Source: Cotesia glomerata
Taxonomy: Eukaryota > Arthropoda > Insecta > Hymenoptera > Braconidae
DNA: 64,000 bases
Direction of reading: 5' to 3'
Assembly (NCBI RefSeq): GCF_020080835.1
Contig: NC_058163.1
Location: 3,321,318 to 3,385,317, forward strand
The notes beneath the pieces are model-generated. The model was not told the origin of the DNA. It did no database searches and saw nothing but the letters and a program-made list of their open reading frames with translations. Below are positions 21,192-32,516 of this stretch, piece by piece. Numbering within the stretch: position 1 is the first letter of the stretch; each line of letters begins with the position of its first letter. The position numbers were made by a program, and so were the translations under genes.

Positions 21192-21680
21192 TGCGAGAGA
21201 GCAGTCGTCACCAACAGCATCTTCAACTCCGTCAGAAATATTTAGCAGCAGTGGAACAATACCTCATTCTTTTATAAAGTTAGTTTTTAGTGTTTTTTTT
21301 TCTTTTTTGAAAAAAATTTTTTTTTATTGGATTGATAATTTATTTCTTTTTTCATTTACATTTCAGTGCTGTACAACATTTTTCGTTTTGAATACCTTGA
21401 TTTTCAGAAAGAAGGTCGCTTAAAAGTCGACGATAATTATCAGAGAGATAGTCACTTGACTAGTGCTGGATCCTGTGAAGTACCACATTACTCAGGCACA
21501 CCAATCTCTGCTTCTCTAAGCCTAACACGCGATCTTGCCTCAGTCAAAGTTTTACGCTCCTTTCAGCAGCCAGATGATTGTCATGAATTAGCGGCCGCCG
21601 ATGATATCAATTTCCCAAGAATCCGCGGATCCCTTTATAGAGCCCGTCGTAGAGTTCACACAAAAAGAAGTTTCTGTTAG
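21192..21680 (+). other. Possible gene fragment (two exon-like blocks), not recognised
   Basis: Block one (about 21192-21280, after a tttag acceptor) encodes a Ser/Thr/Pro-rich piece, SSPTASSTPSEIFSSSGTIP. Block two follows a ttttcag acceptor at about 21406 and reads KEGRLKVDDNYQRDSHLTSA, then TPISASLSLTRDLASVKVLR and a basic end RGSLYRARRRVHTKR before a stop at 21678-21680. Composition is coding-like, more GC-rich than neighbours, with acceptors in place. No domain is recognised and no promoter or upstream exon is found; it may be a relic like the ND-75 fragment. Confidence 0.3.
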
Positions 21681-22487
21681 GCAGCAGCTAAAATCTCAGT
21701 GACGAGTAGTCTACTCCCGCTAGTCAACAACAATCCTCAGTTCTATGCCAAGAGTGTAAAAAAATTTAACGATTAGATCCTCAAATGCTCAAGCTTTCGC
21801 TATATAATTAAGAAACAACTTCGTATCTTGTGAACTGTAGATATTTTTCTAAAATATAAGCTCTGTCCGGTGTTACACTCATCGAGACCTTTCATTTGAG
21901 TACTCATATCAATTTTTCATATATTTAATATAATAAAAATATATCAAAAATGCGTCTGAGTACTGAATTGAAAGGTCTTGATGAGTGTAACATAGAGATG
22001 TGCTTATTGTATATTTAAAAATATCAATAGTTCATCAGCTGCTGGTATCTACCATACTTAGCACAATAATTTTTGTGTCTGAAACTAAACTAGTCGCAAA
22101 AAAAGATTTAAATTCACTTAAAACTTGATTTCCATGAAACAAAAACATTGTAAACTCATCAAAAATAGTCTTTGTAACGAAAAACAAACATAGATGTAAC
22201 GAAAACCAAGAATCTGGGTCGGAAAATTAGCATAAAAAGGCTTGATAACGGATTTAAAGCCCATGCATGATCAGGCCTAATTATTTATTCCCAGGTTTTG
22301 TTTCAAATTTTGTAATTTTTTTATTTGATGCATATAAATGTGTTTAATATGTACCGAATTCATTAAAACATACAAAAATAAATATTGCTCCATAATATTT
22401 GTATTAATGGATATAAATTATCTCGTCATTGACACCTTATTTTACTCATGGATCTTTACGAAATCATCGTCCATACTCATCGAAGCT
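21681..22487. other. Stretch without a gene
   Basis: Around 21888-22000 a cgagacctttcat..gagtactcat / gagtactgaattgaaaggtcttgatgagtg pair makes a loose hairpin of about 110 bp. No gene. Confidence 0.4.
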
Positions 22488-22960
22488 TCATATTTTAAAG
22501 TAGTTTCCAAGTTTACTTGATCGACTGGAATTGCCTGGACACATCGAATCAATGAAGATTGTGCTTGGTAGATTCAACATTAGTCTGCCAGCTGAACTTT
22601 CTCGAACTTGCTGTTTGGAAGCAGGACGCTTTTCAAGTCGAGGACGTCCTACTGGACGTTTTGAAAGTTGCTGGTCCGAAACAGTAAGTTTTGGAAGTCG
22701 TGGTCGTCCTATTAGACGTTTCGGAATTTGCGATTTTGAAGCAGAATCTTTTAGAAGTGGTGGACGCCCTACCGGAAGTTTTGAAGCTACTGATTTAGCA
22801 ATTTGATTTTTCATGAGTGGTGGTCGTCTAACTGAACGTTTTTTAATCGGTCGAGATCCATTGTCATGTAGATTCAACAGTGCAGATTTAGATTTTGAGG
22901 CGTAAGGTTCTTGAACAATTTCTTGTAGAGATTTCTCATTTCCCGTTTCTGTACGGGAAA
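22488..22960 (-). CDS. AT-hook repeat protein, probable exon
   Basis: The minus strand is open from about 22960 (after a possible cgtacag acceptor) to 22488. It encodes four to five repeats of about 22-24 residues centred on AT-hook cores: RSVRRPPLMK, KLPVGRPPLLK, KRLIGRPRLPK and KRPVGRPRLEK, with a decayed SSAGRLML. GRP flanked by basic residues binds the minor groove of AT-rich DNA. There is no in-frame ATG at the start of the open stretch, so this looks like one exon of a larger or broken gene. The plus-strand ORF over the same bases is a shadow. The partner exons are not identified. Confidence 0.5.
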
Positions 22961-23372
22961 ACCAGTACCTTACTCGTTAAATCAAGTTTTATAATAATTT
23001 ATTATTTATTTGCATACAAATATCAATCGAGTCTTGATCTTTGATCAGAGAATCATTGGCTTGCTTATAATTATAATAATTAATAAAATAATAATTAGCC
23101 TGACTGATGAAAATTTTTAATTTCCGTCCTTTTACGGGAAAAGAAGCATTTTGATGTAGTCCATTATTCTAAATATTCTCTATCAATGAAAACAATTTTT
23201 TTAATAATAAACGATCTTAAAAACTATTTGCTATTTATGGAACTCACGAAAATATTCAATTTTTTTTTATCCTTGTTGTATTACATTTTGAATGTCCGCG
23301 CTTATTCATATTCATGATTGCCCCCTAGTGGTGTCCTTTAAAATATCCGCCCGATTTAGTACTGTCTGAAAT
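22961..23372. other. Stretch without a gene
   Basis: Holds two cccgtttctgtacggg / ccgtccttttacggg-type short hairpins (about 22940 and 23125). The last nine bases (23364-23372) are the left target-site copy of the next element. Confidence 0.4.
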
Positions 23373-23922
23373 ATGGAGGGTAGAGGTAAGGAGCACACAC
23401 TCTGTGTTACGAAAATGTCCCCTGAATCGCCTTAAATTAAGATGGCGCTGCTGTACCAGAGGACCGTTTTTCAAAGAAAGCGCCAAAAGTAGTTAAGACT
23501 ACGACACTCAAATTAAAAAAGAAAAGATGAACATCCGCCTTTTGAAGCGGGATATTCAAAATATCATACGATGACGTTAAAGTTTGCAGGAATAAGATAA
23601 CTTTTTCGTAGTTATTTATTTAAAATAGATCGTAAAAAAATAAATAAGTAAAAAGTATGTAAATATTGTTTTCAGAAAAATTTTTTAGTTACAAAAAAAG
23701 ACCCAGGATAAAAAAATTATATATGAATCATATGTCGTTTGTATATAATAATAAATAGTTCTATAAGCTTATACATGGTTATAATTATTAAAAATATGTT
23801 GATAAAAAATAATTAATAAATTAGATTTTTAAATTTTTTTTCTAGAAATAATGCTATATAATTTTTGTTTATCCGGGACGTGCATTAATTTGAGTATTTC
23901 AATATTACCTCTACCCTCCATA
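23373..23922. mobile_element. 550-bp inverted-repeat element with 9-bp target duplication
   Basis: Ends atggagggtagaggtaa (23373-23389) and its exact reverse complement (23905-23921). The flanks carry gtctgaaat at 23364-23372 and again at 23923-23931. Nine-base duplications are typical of Mutator-like elements and near the 8 of hAT. No coding capacity is seen inside. Confidence 0.75.
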
Positions 23923-23931
23923 GTCTGAAAT

Positions 23932-24620
23932 TAACTATACATATTTCCCGTTCATAGAATTACCGTGCACGGGTACGTGAGACTAGACACTCCGTTTAAT
24001 TTTAGTTAAAAAAAAATTATTTAAAAAAAAAAATTGTTTTAAGAAATTGCATTTTTTATTTTTTCAAATTTCTAGATGTCAATTTTTTTTTCTAATTTTT
24101 ATTTACCATAATTTATTTGTGCCAAAATTATTAATATTATTAAATAAACGCTAAATTAATTTACATGTCACTTGATTATTTTTTAGATTTTTTTTTTAAC
24201 AAGTAAATTTGTTCCAATTTTTTTAAAATACTTTTTAACTTATAATTTTTAGTGATTCAAAAAATCAAAAATTGTCAAACGTCTGCTAATTTTAGTATCA
24301 TTGGTCCGATCATTTAAAAAATTTAACACAAAATACTTTTAGAGATATATTTACTTTCAGAAAGTGGAAAAAAAAAAACTATTTTTTCAAAAGTTATAAA
24401 CCAGAATGATCCCTTAAGTGCCATGAAAAATAATACTAAATTTAATAGAAATTTGTTTTTCTTTTTTTGCAATAATTTGAAAAGAAAAATTTTTTGTTCA
24501 AAAAATTTTAAGTCGGCTAACTTAATTTTAATTACAAAAAAAAAAAATTTTGAAAATAATCTTTCATAGAAAATTATCTTACTAATATCAAATAATAAGC
24601 GTAATTTGTTGTTATACAAG
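23932..24620. repeat. AT-rich ankyrin-array spacer block
   Basis: No gene. The part from about 24230 (ttataatttttagtgattcaaa..caaaaattgtcaa..gtctgcta..tagtatca..ggtccgatca) recurs upstream of copies E, F, G and H, so it is part of the tandemly duplicated unit. Confidence 0.5.
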
Positions 24621-24930
24621 TTAATCCACTCTTATAATTTAGATGAAAATATGAAAATATACACAATTAGACAAACTATTCGTAACGTGATTGGTCAAAT
24701 ATATCATAAGTATGAAAATATAGATAATTCCATACTAAATTCACACGCGCGCTTGCGCGCAACGTATACTAGTCCTAATATTCCTAATATAAATATTCCT
24801 AATATAAAATTGAGATGAAATGTATGTGGCATCAAACTATTCGTAACGTGATTGGTCGAATATATCATGAGCATGAAAATATATGCAAATGCTACAGTCA
24901 GGCGCGCGCTTGCGCGCGCAAATTCAAATT
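24620..24930. repeat. Dispersed repeat with GCGCGC palindromes
   Basis: Two adjoining copies of a repeat built of attcgtaacgtgattggtc, catgaaaatat and a cgcgcgcttgcgcgcg palindrome. Relatives lie at 44100-44620 (opposite strand), 54105-54460 and 56440-56690. Confidence 0.75.
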
Positions 24931-24954
24931 CTAGTTATTTAAACTACAAATAAA

Positions 24955-25093
24955 AACGTCAACGCACCTACTAGATGTCACACTATGTAGATGATAGCTG
25001 TGAAAGATATAAACCAACACATAACCTAGAATATTTAGTTAATTATAACAACCAGCTGAGAATCAATTTTTGTAAGAAAAAATAATTAAAGTC
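24955..25093 (+). promoter_or_regulatory. Conserved 5' block of the ankyrin-PRANC genes (copy D)
   Basis: Contains aacgcacc.actagatgtcaca, then ataacct, tatttagttaatt and gataatcaattttt-like text ending in aataattaaagtcATG. The same block precedes E, H and I and is shortened in A and B. Confidence 0.5.
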
Positions 25094-26474
25094 ATGGACA
25101 ATCTTAGAGAACAAATCAAAAAAATTATAATCTTTCGTCAAATGAGCTACGAAGAAGTTCGTGACTCAATAATGTCAAACGAGTTATATGTCAACACGGT
25201 GGTAAAAATTTTTGAGAAAGATCATATTAAAATTCCAAGCAGAATTCTTACCGCTATCCGGATACGAAAAGAATTTCTTCGAATATACTATTCTTCACTT
25301 AGCTCTTTATGTAAATGACGATGAATTTGTGGACTTCCTCCTGGAGAACAATGCCGACACGAAGCTGGAGACTGAAAATTTAGCACCGGTTATTTTATCG
25401 GCGATAGGTTTGAACCGCTTAAAGTATATTAAAAAAATAGTGTCAGCTGGGGCTGATGTCAATCAGATTATCAGTGTAAGAGACACATATGAGAGATATT
25501 ATGATACGCTTAATAATGATGAAGGTAATTATAACACTCATATCTATTATGATGAGTGTACACCTCTGGAATTTGCTGTCAATCTGAATGCATATGAGAT
25601 CGCTGAATTCCTCATCAGCAAGGGCGCTGATGTTCATGGAAGAGATTTCGATGGAGATGGTGACGACTCGCCCATGAGTATCGCTGCTGCGTCAAACAAC
25701 GTAGAAATGATTAAATTGCTGATCAAACATGGCGCTGATATTAATGATAGAGACTACTATGGTTTGACTCCTCTGATGAAAGCAGCTTTTGAGAACGATA
25801 ACTCAGCCAGTCTTAGGTTTTTGCTGAGTCAACCTTTTATAAAAATAAATTCTCTGACTAAAGACAAGAGATCTTGTCTTCATTTTCCAGAGATGTGCTG
25901 CATGGAGAATAACATTGATGATCCTGAGTCTAGTCTGCAAGATCTTCTGGATGCAGGATGTGATGTCAATATTGTGAGCAAACATGGCAAATTACCGATT
26001 GATACCTATGGAGACAAAGAAAAGTGCTTTGAGGTTATGAAGAAGCATATTGTTAAGCTGATGGCGGCTGGCTTTTACGTCTGCGATAGGAATAAAAAAT
26101 TTGTTTCAGGAAGTGAATTGAGGAAATTTAGAGTTGAATGTGATACTGAAGTTGAAGTTATGAAGAATACTTATGGAACAATGGCTGGATTATCCTTGTT
26201 TGATATACTGCACAGATCTTATCACAAAATGGCGCTGAGGTTCAAGGATGGAGATAAAGATAAGTTTGACGACAAAATGGCGGCCAAGTTTCCTCTGTAC
26301 GCAAGAATGATTAAGTATCGCTTGGAAAAAGCTGGTCAACGAAGAAAATTGTTCAATCAAGTTGAAAATATTCTCTATAAAAATTTTTCTAGATATCTCC
26401 CTGCTACTTTTATTCATGAAATGTTTTTTTATTTTAATAACTTTGAATTGAGTCAATTGGTAGAAATTAAGTAA
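25094..26474 (+). pseudogene. Ankyrin-PRANC copy D, single frameshift
   Basis: The ATG at 25094 opens a normal leader (MDNLREQIKKIIIFRQMSYE), but near 25240 two bases are missing relative to copy I (attccaagcagaattc against attcagagttcagaattc), so this frame stops at 25318. The other frame, open from an ATG at 25212, carries the whole ankyrin region and the complete C-terminal domain (LPATFIHEMFFYFNNFEL) to 26474. The 5' block is intact. It could be a recent pseudogene, an N-terminally shortened protein of 420 residues, or a sequencing error. Confidence 0.8.
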
Positions 26475-27305
26475 GCGGAAGATAATTTTTAGTATTGGTT
26501 ATTTAATTTCATTTATCATTAGTTTCTTTTCAGTAAATTTATTAGTTTTTGGTTGAGCTTTCAATATTTATATGCTTGTAATAGTTTTGTATTTTTATTA
26601 ATTAAATCTGATACTTTTTTAATAATAAAAAAATTGAATTGAAGAAAAATCATTTTTTTTTAATTTATTTATTGTAATATTAAATTTTTATAATCATTAA
26701 TTTAATTGTTTAGTTTTAATGAGAAAAATTAATTTTTTCTTAATAATAATAATAATAATAATCAAAATAATAATAATAATCAGAAATAAAAAATAAATCA
26801 GCCGGAATCTGAAAATTTCTATAATTTTTGTTATTGAAAAAATTATTTAAATAAAATTAAAAAAAAATTTGACTTGTAGAATATTTGAATAGTTCTAAGT
26901 CCAATTTTTTAAAAATACTTTACTTATAATTTTTAGTTATTTAAAAAACCAAAAATTATTAAATGTCTGCTAACTTTAGTATCATCAGTCCGATCACTTA
27001 GAAAATTTATCAGAATACTCTAAAATATGTGCTTTCGAAAAATATAAAAAAAATAACTTTTCCAAGAGTTATAAACCAGAATGATCCCATAAGTGTCATA
27101 AGAAATAATACTAAATTTTACAAATAAAATTTATTTTCATTTTTCTTGCAATAATTTTTTTAATAAAAAAATTCATGAAAATTTTGATACGTCGACTAAC
27201 GTAATTTTAATTATAAAAGATAAATTTTGATTATAATCTGTCACAAAAAATTTTTTTCTAATAATAAATAATAAACGTAACCGGCGATACAAGTTTAATT
27301 ATTTA
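26475..27305. repeat. Ankyrin-array spacer between D and E
   Basis: No gene. First the shared 3' flank (gtaagcggaagataa.., attggtt, tatgcttgtaa, aataataaaaa), then an (AAT)n stretch near 26743-26786, then the shared spacer block with gtctgcta, agtatcatc and gtccgatcactta. Confidence 0.6.
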
Positions 27306-27323
27306 AACTACAATGAAAAACTT

Positions 27324-27457
27324 CAACGCACCCGCTAGATGTCACACAATATATGTGCCGGTTGTGAAAAATCTAAACTGGAACGTAACCTATAATACTT
27401 AATTGATTTTAACAACCAGTTGATAATCAATTTTTGTTATAAAAAATAATTAAAGCT
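27324..27457 (+). promoter_or_regulatory. Conserved 5' block of the ankyrin-PRANC genes (copy E)
   Basis: aacgcacccgctagatgtca, then gtaacctataatactt, taacaaccagttgataatca and aataattaaagctATG, as upstream of D, H and I. Confidence 0.5.
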
Positions 27458-28873
27458 ATGGAAAATCCTAGAGGAAAACTAGAAGACGTCATAATCTTTC
27501 GTGGTTTGTGCTACGAAGAAGTTCGTGATTCAATAATGTCAAAAGAGTTATCAGTCAACACGGCAGTGAAAATTTATGAAAAAGATCGAACTAAAATTCC
27601 TAGTTCCAGATTCTTACTGCTAACCAGGCACCATAAATATTATTTTCCGTATTCCGGACCCGAAAGAAATTTCTTCGAATTTACTATTCTTCACTTGGCT
27701 CTTTATTTATATGACGATGAATTCGTAGACTTCCTCCTGGAGAATAATGCCGACACAACTCTGGGAACAGAACATTTGGCACCGGTAATTATGTCGGCGA
27801 TAAAGTTGAACCGCTTGAAGTACGTCAAGAAATTAGTAGCAGTTGGTGCTGATGTCAATCAGGTTATCAGTGTAAGAGACACATATGAGAAATACAGTGA
27901 TATGCTTAATAATGATGGTAATTTTAATACTGATACTTATTATTATTATGATGAGTATACACCACTGGAATTTGCTGTCTATCTGAATGCATATGAGATT
28001 GCTGAATTTCTCATCAGCCAGGGCGCTGATGTTCACGGAAGAGATTTCAATGGAGATGGTGACGACTCGCCGATAAGTATCGCTGCTTCGTCCAACAACA
28101 TAGAAATGATTAAATTGCTGATGAAACATGGCGCTGATATTAATGATAGAGACTACTATGGTTTGACTCCTCTGATGAAAGCAGCTTTTGAGAACGATAA
28201 CTCAGCCAGTCGCAGATTTTTGCTGAGTCAACCTTTTATAAAAATAAATTCTCTGACTAATGACAAGAGATCTTGTCTTCATTTTCCAGAGCCTAGGTGC
28301 ATGGAGGATGACCCAGTTGATCCTGAGTCTAGTCTTCAAGATCTCCTGGATGCAGGTTGTGATGTCAATTTTGTGAGCAAACATGGCAAATTACCGATTG
28401 ATACCTATGGAGACAAAGAAAAGTGCCTTGAGGTCATGAAGAAGCATATTGTGAAGCTGATGGCGGCTGGCTTTTACGTCTGCGATGGGAATAAAAAAGT
28501 TGTTTCAGGAAGTCAATTAAGAAATTTCAGAGTTGAATGTGATAAAGAAGTTGAAGTTATGAAGAATACTTATGAAATAATGGCCGGATTTTCTTTGTTT
28601 GATATACTGCACAGATCTTATCACAAACTAGCGCTGAGGATCAAGGATGGAGATGAAGATAAGTTTGACGACAAAATGGCGGCCAAGTTTCCTCTGTACG
28701 CAGGAATGATTAAGTATCGCTTGGAAAAAGCTGGTCAACGAAGAAAATTGTTCAATCAAGTTGAAAATATTCTCTATAAAATTTTTTCTAGATATCTCCC
28801 TGCTACTTTTATTCATGAAATGTTTTTTTATTTTAATAACTTTGAATTAAGTAAATTGGTAGAAATTAAGTAA
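27458..28873 (+). CDS. Ankyrin-repeat protein with C-terminal PRANC-like domain, copy E
   Basis: Intact, intronless, 471 residues, the longest copy. The extra length lies before the first ankyrin repeat, where a tyrosine-rich piece (LLTRHHKYYFPYSGP) replaces the shorter SGYEK-type text. Ankyrin repeats are conserved (TILHLALY, GADVNQ, YTPLEFAVY, LLMKHGADINDRD, LTPLMKAAF, GCDVNFVSKHGKLPIDTYG). It shares the HGRDFNGDGDDSP loop and the HGADINDRDYYGLTPLMKAA block with copy D, so D and E are closest relatives here. The C-terminal LPATFIHEMFFYFNNFEL is present. Role as for copy A, inferred. Confidence 0.9.
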   Translation: MENPRGKLEDVIIFRGLCYEEVRDSIMSKELSVNTAVKIYEKDRTKIPSSRFLLLTRHHKYYFPYSGPERNFFEFTILHLALYLYDDEFVDFLLENNADTTLGTEHLAPVIMSAIKLNRLKYVKKLVAVGADVNQVISVRDTYEKYSDMLNNDGNFNTDTYYYYDEYTPLEFAVYLNAYEIAEFLISQGADVHGRDFNGDGDDSPISIAASSNNIEMIKLLMKHGADINDRDYYGLTPLMKAAFENDNSASRRFLLSQPFIKINSLTNDKRSCLHFPEPRCMEDDPVDPESSLQDLLDAGCDVNFVSKHGKLPIDTYGDKEKCLEVMKKHIVKLMAAGFYVCDGNKKVVSGSQLRNFRVECDKEVEVMKNTYEIMAGFSLFDILHRSYHKLALRIKDGDEDKFDDKMAAKFPLYAGMIKYRLEKAGQRRKLFNQVENILYKIFSRYLPATFIHEMFFYFNNFELSKLVEIK

Positions 28874-29535
28874 GCGGAAGATAAGTTTTATTTATCATTG
28901 GTTTCTTCCCAGTAAATTTATAAGTTTTTAATTGAACTTTCAATATTTATATGCTTGTAATAGTTTTGTATTTCTATTATTTGAATCTGATACTTTTTTA
29001 ATAATAAAAAAAAATGAGTTGAAAAAGAATCATTTTTAACCCTGATTAAAAATATTGATTGAAAAGTAATGGGAATCAGTCACCCTATGTAAACTGTATA
29101 TCTATATATATATAAAAAAGAATTGAAAGTATTCAAAAGTATTCAAATTTCATCATTTTTAATCCTTTTCAATCAATATTTTTAACCAGGGAAATTTATT
29201 TATTATTGTAATATTAAATTTTTATAATCATTAATTTATTTGTTTAGATTTATTGAGAAAAATTAATTTTTTCTTTATAATAATAATAATAATCATAAAT
29301 AAAAAATAAGTCAGCTGGCACCTGAAAATTTCTATAATTTTTTTATTGAAAAAATTATTTAAATAAAAATTTAAAAAAATTTTACTTGTAGAATATTTGA
29401 ATAGTTCTGAGTCCAATTTTTTAAAAATACTTTCCTCATAATTTTTAGTTATTCAAAACATCAAAAATTATTAAATGTCTGCTAATTTTAGTATCATTGG
29501 TTCGATCAGTTAGAAAATTTAACAGAATACTCTGA
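28874..29535. repeat. Ankyrin-array spacer between E and F
   Basis: No gene. Shared 3' flank to about 29037, a MITE (29040-29191), then shared spacer text up to about 29535 where it joins directly to coding sequence of copy F. Confidence 0.6.
29040..29191. mobile_element. 152-bp MITE with ccctg / caggg ends
   Basis: Left arm ccctgattaaaaatattgat continues to tgaaaag; the right arm is its inverse, ending aatatttttaaccaggg. Copy D's flank lacks it: there catttttttt runs straight on to aatttatttatt, so this is a filled site against an empty one. Another end of the family lies at about 7656-7681. Confidence 0.7.
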
Positions 29536-30716
29536 AACATGTATATACTATTCTTCACTTGGCAATTTACGTAGACGACAATATTTTCGTAGACTTCCTC
29601 CTGGAGAACAATGCCGACACAAAGCTGGGGACAGAAAATTTGGCACCGGTGATTTTATCGGCAATATGTTTGAACCGCTTAAAGTACGTGAAAAAATTAG
29701 TGACAGCTGGTGCTGATGTCAATCAGATTATCTACGTAGAAGACACATATGAGGTAGCTGTTGATAGGTTTAATAATGAATATAATCCGCGACTTTTTTA
29801 CAAAGAGTATACACCTCTGGAATTCGCTGTCCAGCTGGATGCATATGAGATCGCTGAATTTCTCATCAGCCAGGGTGCTGATGTTCACGTAAGAATTGGA
29901 AATGACGAAGAGAATAGCGACTCGCCAATGGATATCGCTGCTTTGTCGAATAACGTAGAAATGATTAAATTGCTGATCAAACATGGTGCTGATATCAATG
30001 TTAGAGACGAGAATTGTTTGACCCCTCTGATGAAAGCTGCTATTGAAAACGATAACTTAGCAAGTCGCCGGTTTTTGCTAAGTCAACCTTTAATAGAAAT
30101 AAATTCTCTAACCAATGACAAGCAATCTTGTCTTCATTTTCCAGGGGTTTGGTACATAGACGCTGACGCTGATGAACCTAAGTCTAGTCTTCAAGATCTT
30201 CTGGATGCAGGTTGTGATGTCAATGTTGTAAGCGATCATGGTGAATTACTGATTGATAGCTATGAAGACAAGAAAACGTGCCGTGAGGTTACGAAGAAGC
30301 ATATTGTTAAGCTGAAGGCGGCTGGCTTTTACGTCTGCAATAGAAATAAAAAAGTTACTTCAGGAAGTAAACTAAGAAAATTTGGAGTTAAATGTGATAT
30401 AGAAGTTGAACTTATGAAGAATGCTTAAGGAATAATGGCTGGATTTTCTTTGCACAGATCTTATCACAAACTGGCGCTGAGGATCAAGGATGGAGATGAA
30501 GATGAGTTTGACGAAAAAACGGCTGCCAAATTTCCTCTGTACGCAGGAATGATTAAATATCGCTTGGAAAAAGCTGGTCAACGAAGAAAATTATTCAATC
30601 AAGTTGAAAATATTTTCTATAAAGTTTTTTCTAGATATCTTCCTGCTACTTTTATTCATAAAATGTTTTTTTATTTTAGTAACTTTGAATTGAGTAAATT
30701 GGTGGAAATTAATTAA
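29536..30716 (+). pseudogene. Ankyrin-PRANC copy F, truncated
   Basis: Spacer text (gaatactctgaaacatgtat) joins directly to the codons for YTILHLAIYV, so the 5' block and the first 60-odd residues are deleted and no ATG starts the ankyrin region. The frame then runs to a TAA at 30426-30428, just after MKNA. Beyond it the C-terminal domain continues (30435-30716) but lacks FDIL between FSL and HRSYH and has HKMFFYF for HEMFFYF. The three defects are independent, so it is an old pseudogene. Confidence 0.88.
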
Positions 30717-31605
30717 GCGGAAGATAAATTTTTTTATTGGTCATTTAATTTAATTTATCATTGGTTTCTTCGCAGTAAATTTATAAATTTTTTGGTGAAC
30801 TGTGAATATTTATATGCTTGTAAAAGTTTTGTATTTTTATTAATTAAACCTGATACTTTTATAATAAAAAAATAATTGAGTTGAACAATAATCATTGTTT
30901 AATTTTTTTATTATTGAAATTTTGAATTTTTATATTCCTAAATTTAATTGTTTCATTTTTATAAAAAAAAAAAATCTTTTCTTAATTTTAAAACTTTCTA
31001 GTCTAGGAAAATTTTTTCAAATGCACATTAAAAAAATTTATGAATTATTTAATAACTATAATAATAATCAATGAAAATTAAATCAGCCGACATCTGAAAA
31101 TTTCCTAATTTTTTTTTGTTGAAAAAATTAATCAAAATAAAGTTTAAAAAAATTTGACATGTAGAAAATTTAAATAGTTCTAAGTACAATTTTTTAAAAA
31201 TACTTTTCAACTCATAATTTTTAGTGATTCCAAAATTAAAAATTGTCAAATGTCTACTAATAACTGTAGTGTTATTGGTCCGATCACTCCAAAAATTTGA
31301 TATAAAACTTCCAGAGATATATTTACCTTCGGAAAATTTAAAACAGAAAAAAATAGTTTCTTCAAAAGTTACAAACAAGAATGATCACTTGAGTGTTATA
31401 AAAAATAATACTTAATTTTATAAATGAAATTTGTTTTTATTTTTTTTTTGCAATAATTTTTTATGTATAAAAATTTTTAGACGTCGACTAACTTAATTTT
31501 AATTACAAAGAAAAATTTTGATCATAATCTTTCACAGAAAATTATTTTAATTCTAACAAATAATAAGCGCAATGTGCTGTTATACAAGTTAATAATTAAA
31601 ACATC
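30717..31605. repeat. Ankyrin-array spacer between F and G
   Basis: No gene. Same 3' flank and spacer block as between the other plus-strand copies, including gtctactaataactg..gtgttattggtccgatcact. Confidence 0.55.
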
Positions 31606-32387
31606 TCAGAGAACAAATAAAAGACTTTAAAATCTTCCGTGAAATGAGCTACAAAGAAGTTCGTGACTCAATAATGTCAAACGAGTTACATGTCAACACG
31701 GTGGTAAAAATTTATGACAGTGATCAAAAATAATTTCTTCGAATATACTATTCTTCACTTGGCTCTTTATGTAGATGACGTTGAATTTGTAGACTTCCTC
31801 CTGGAGAATAATGCCGACACGAAGCTGGAGACGGAAGATTTGGCACCGGTTATTTTATCAGCGATACGTTTAAACCGCTTGAAGGACGTAAAGAAATTAG
31901 TGATAGCTGGTGCTGATGTCAATCAGAGTATCTGTGTAAAAAACACAGATGAAATAGTGATGTAGTGATAGGCTTGATACTGATGCAGGTAATAATAATG
32001 CTCATATTTTTTGTGAGGTGTATACACCTCTGGAATTTGCTATCAATCTGAATGCTTATGAGATCGCTGAATTTCTTATCAGCCAGGGCGCTAATGTTCA
32101 CGGAAGAGATTACAATGAAGAGTTTGACGACTCGCCAATGAATATTGCTGCTTCGTCAAATAACGTAGAAATGATTAAATTGCTGATGAAACATGGCGCT
32201 GATATTAATGCTAGAGACATCAATGGTTTTACTCCTTGGAAAAAGCTGCTCAGCGAAGAAAATTGTTCAATCAAGTTGAAAATATTCTCTATAAAATATT
32301 TTCTAGATATCTTCCTGCTACTTTCATTCATGAAATGTTTTTTTATTTTAGTTACTTTGAATTGAGTAAACTGTCGGAAATGAATTA
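31606..32387 (+). pseudogene. Ankyrin-PRANC copy G, multiply deleted
   Basis: The 5' block and the start codon are deleted (acaagttaataattaaaacatctcagagaac). The leader IFREMSYKEVRDSIMSNELH is readable but breaks near 31725, where the stretch before FFEYTILHLA is missing and the frame shifts. Further stops occur near 31962. The middle ankyrin repeats read to NGFTPW at about 32235, where a deletion of about 150 residues joins to the C-terminal domain in the wrong frame (aaaaagctgctcagcgaagaaaa..). The end can still be aligned to FSRYLPATFIHEMFFYF in another frame. Not functional. Confidence 0.88.
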
Positions 32388-32516
32388 AGCGGAAGATAAG
32401 TTTCATTATTGGCCATTTAATTTTATTTATCATTGGTTTCTTTTGAGTAAATTTAGTAATTATCAGTTGAACTTTGAATATTTATATTCTTGCAATAGTT
32501 TTGTACTTTTATTAAT

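Noticed and set aside
22531..22806. 91-codon plus-strand ORF
   Set aside because: Antisense to the AT-hook repeats, which explain its repetitive look.
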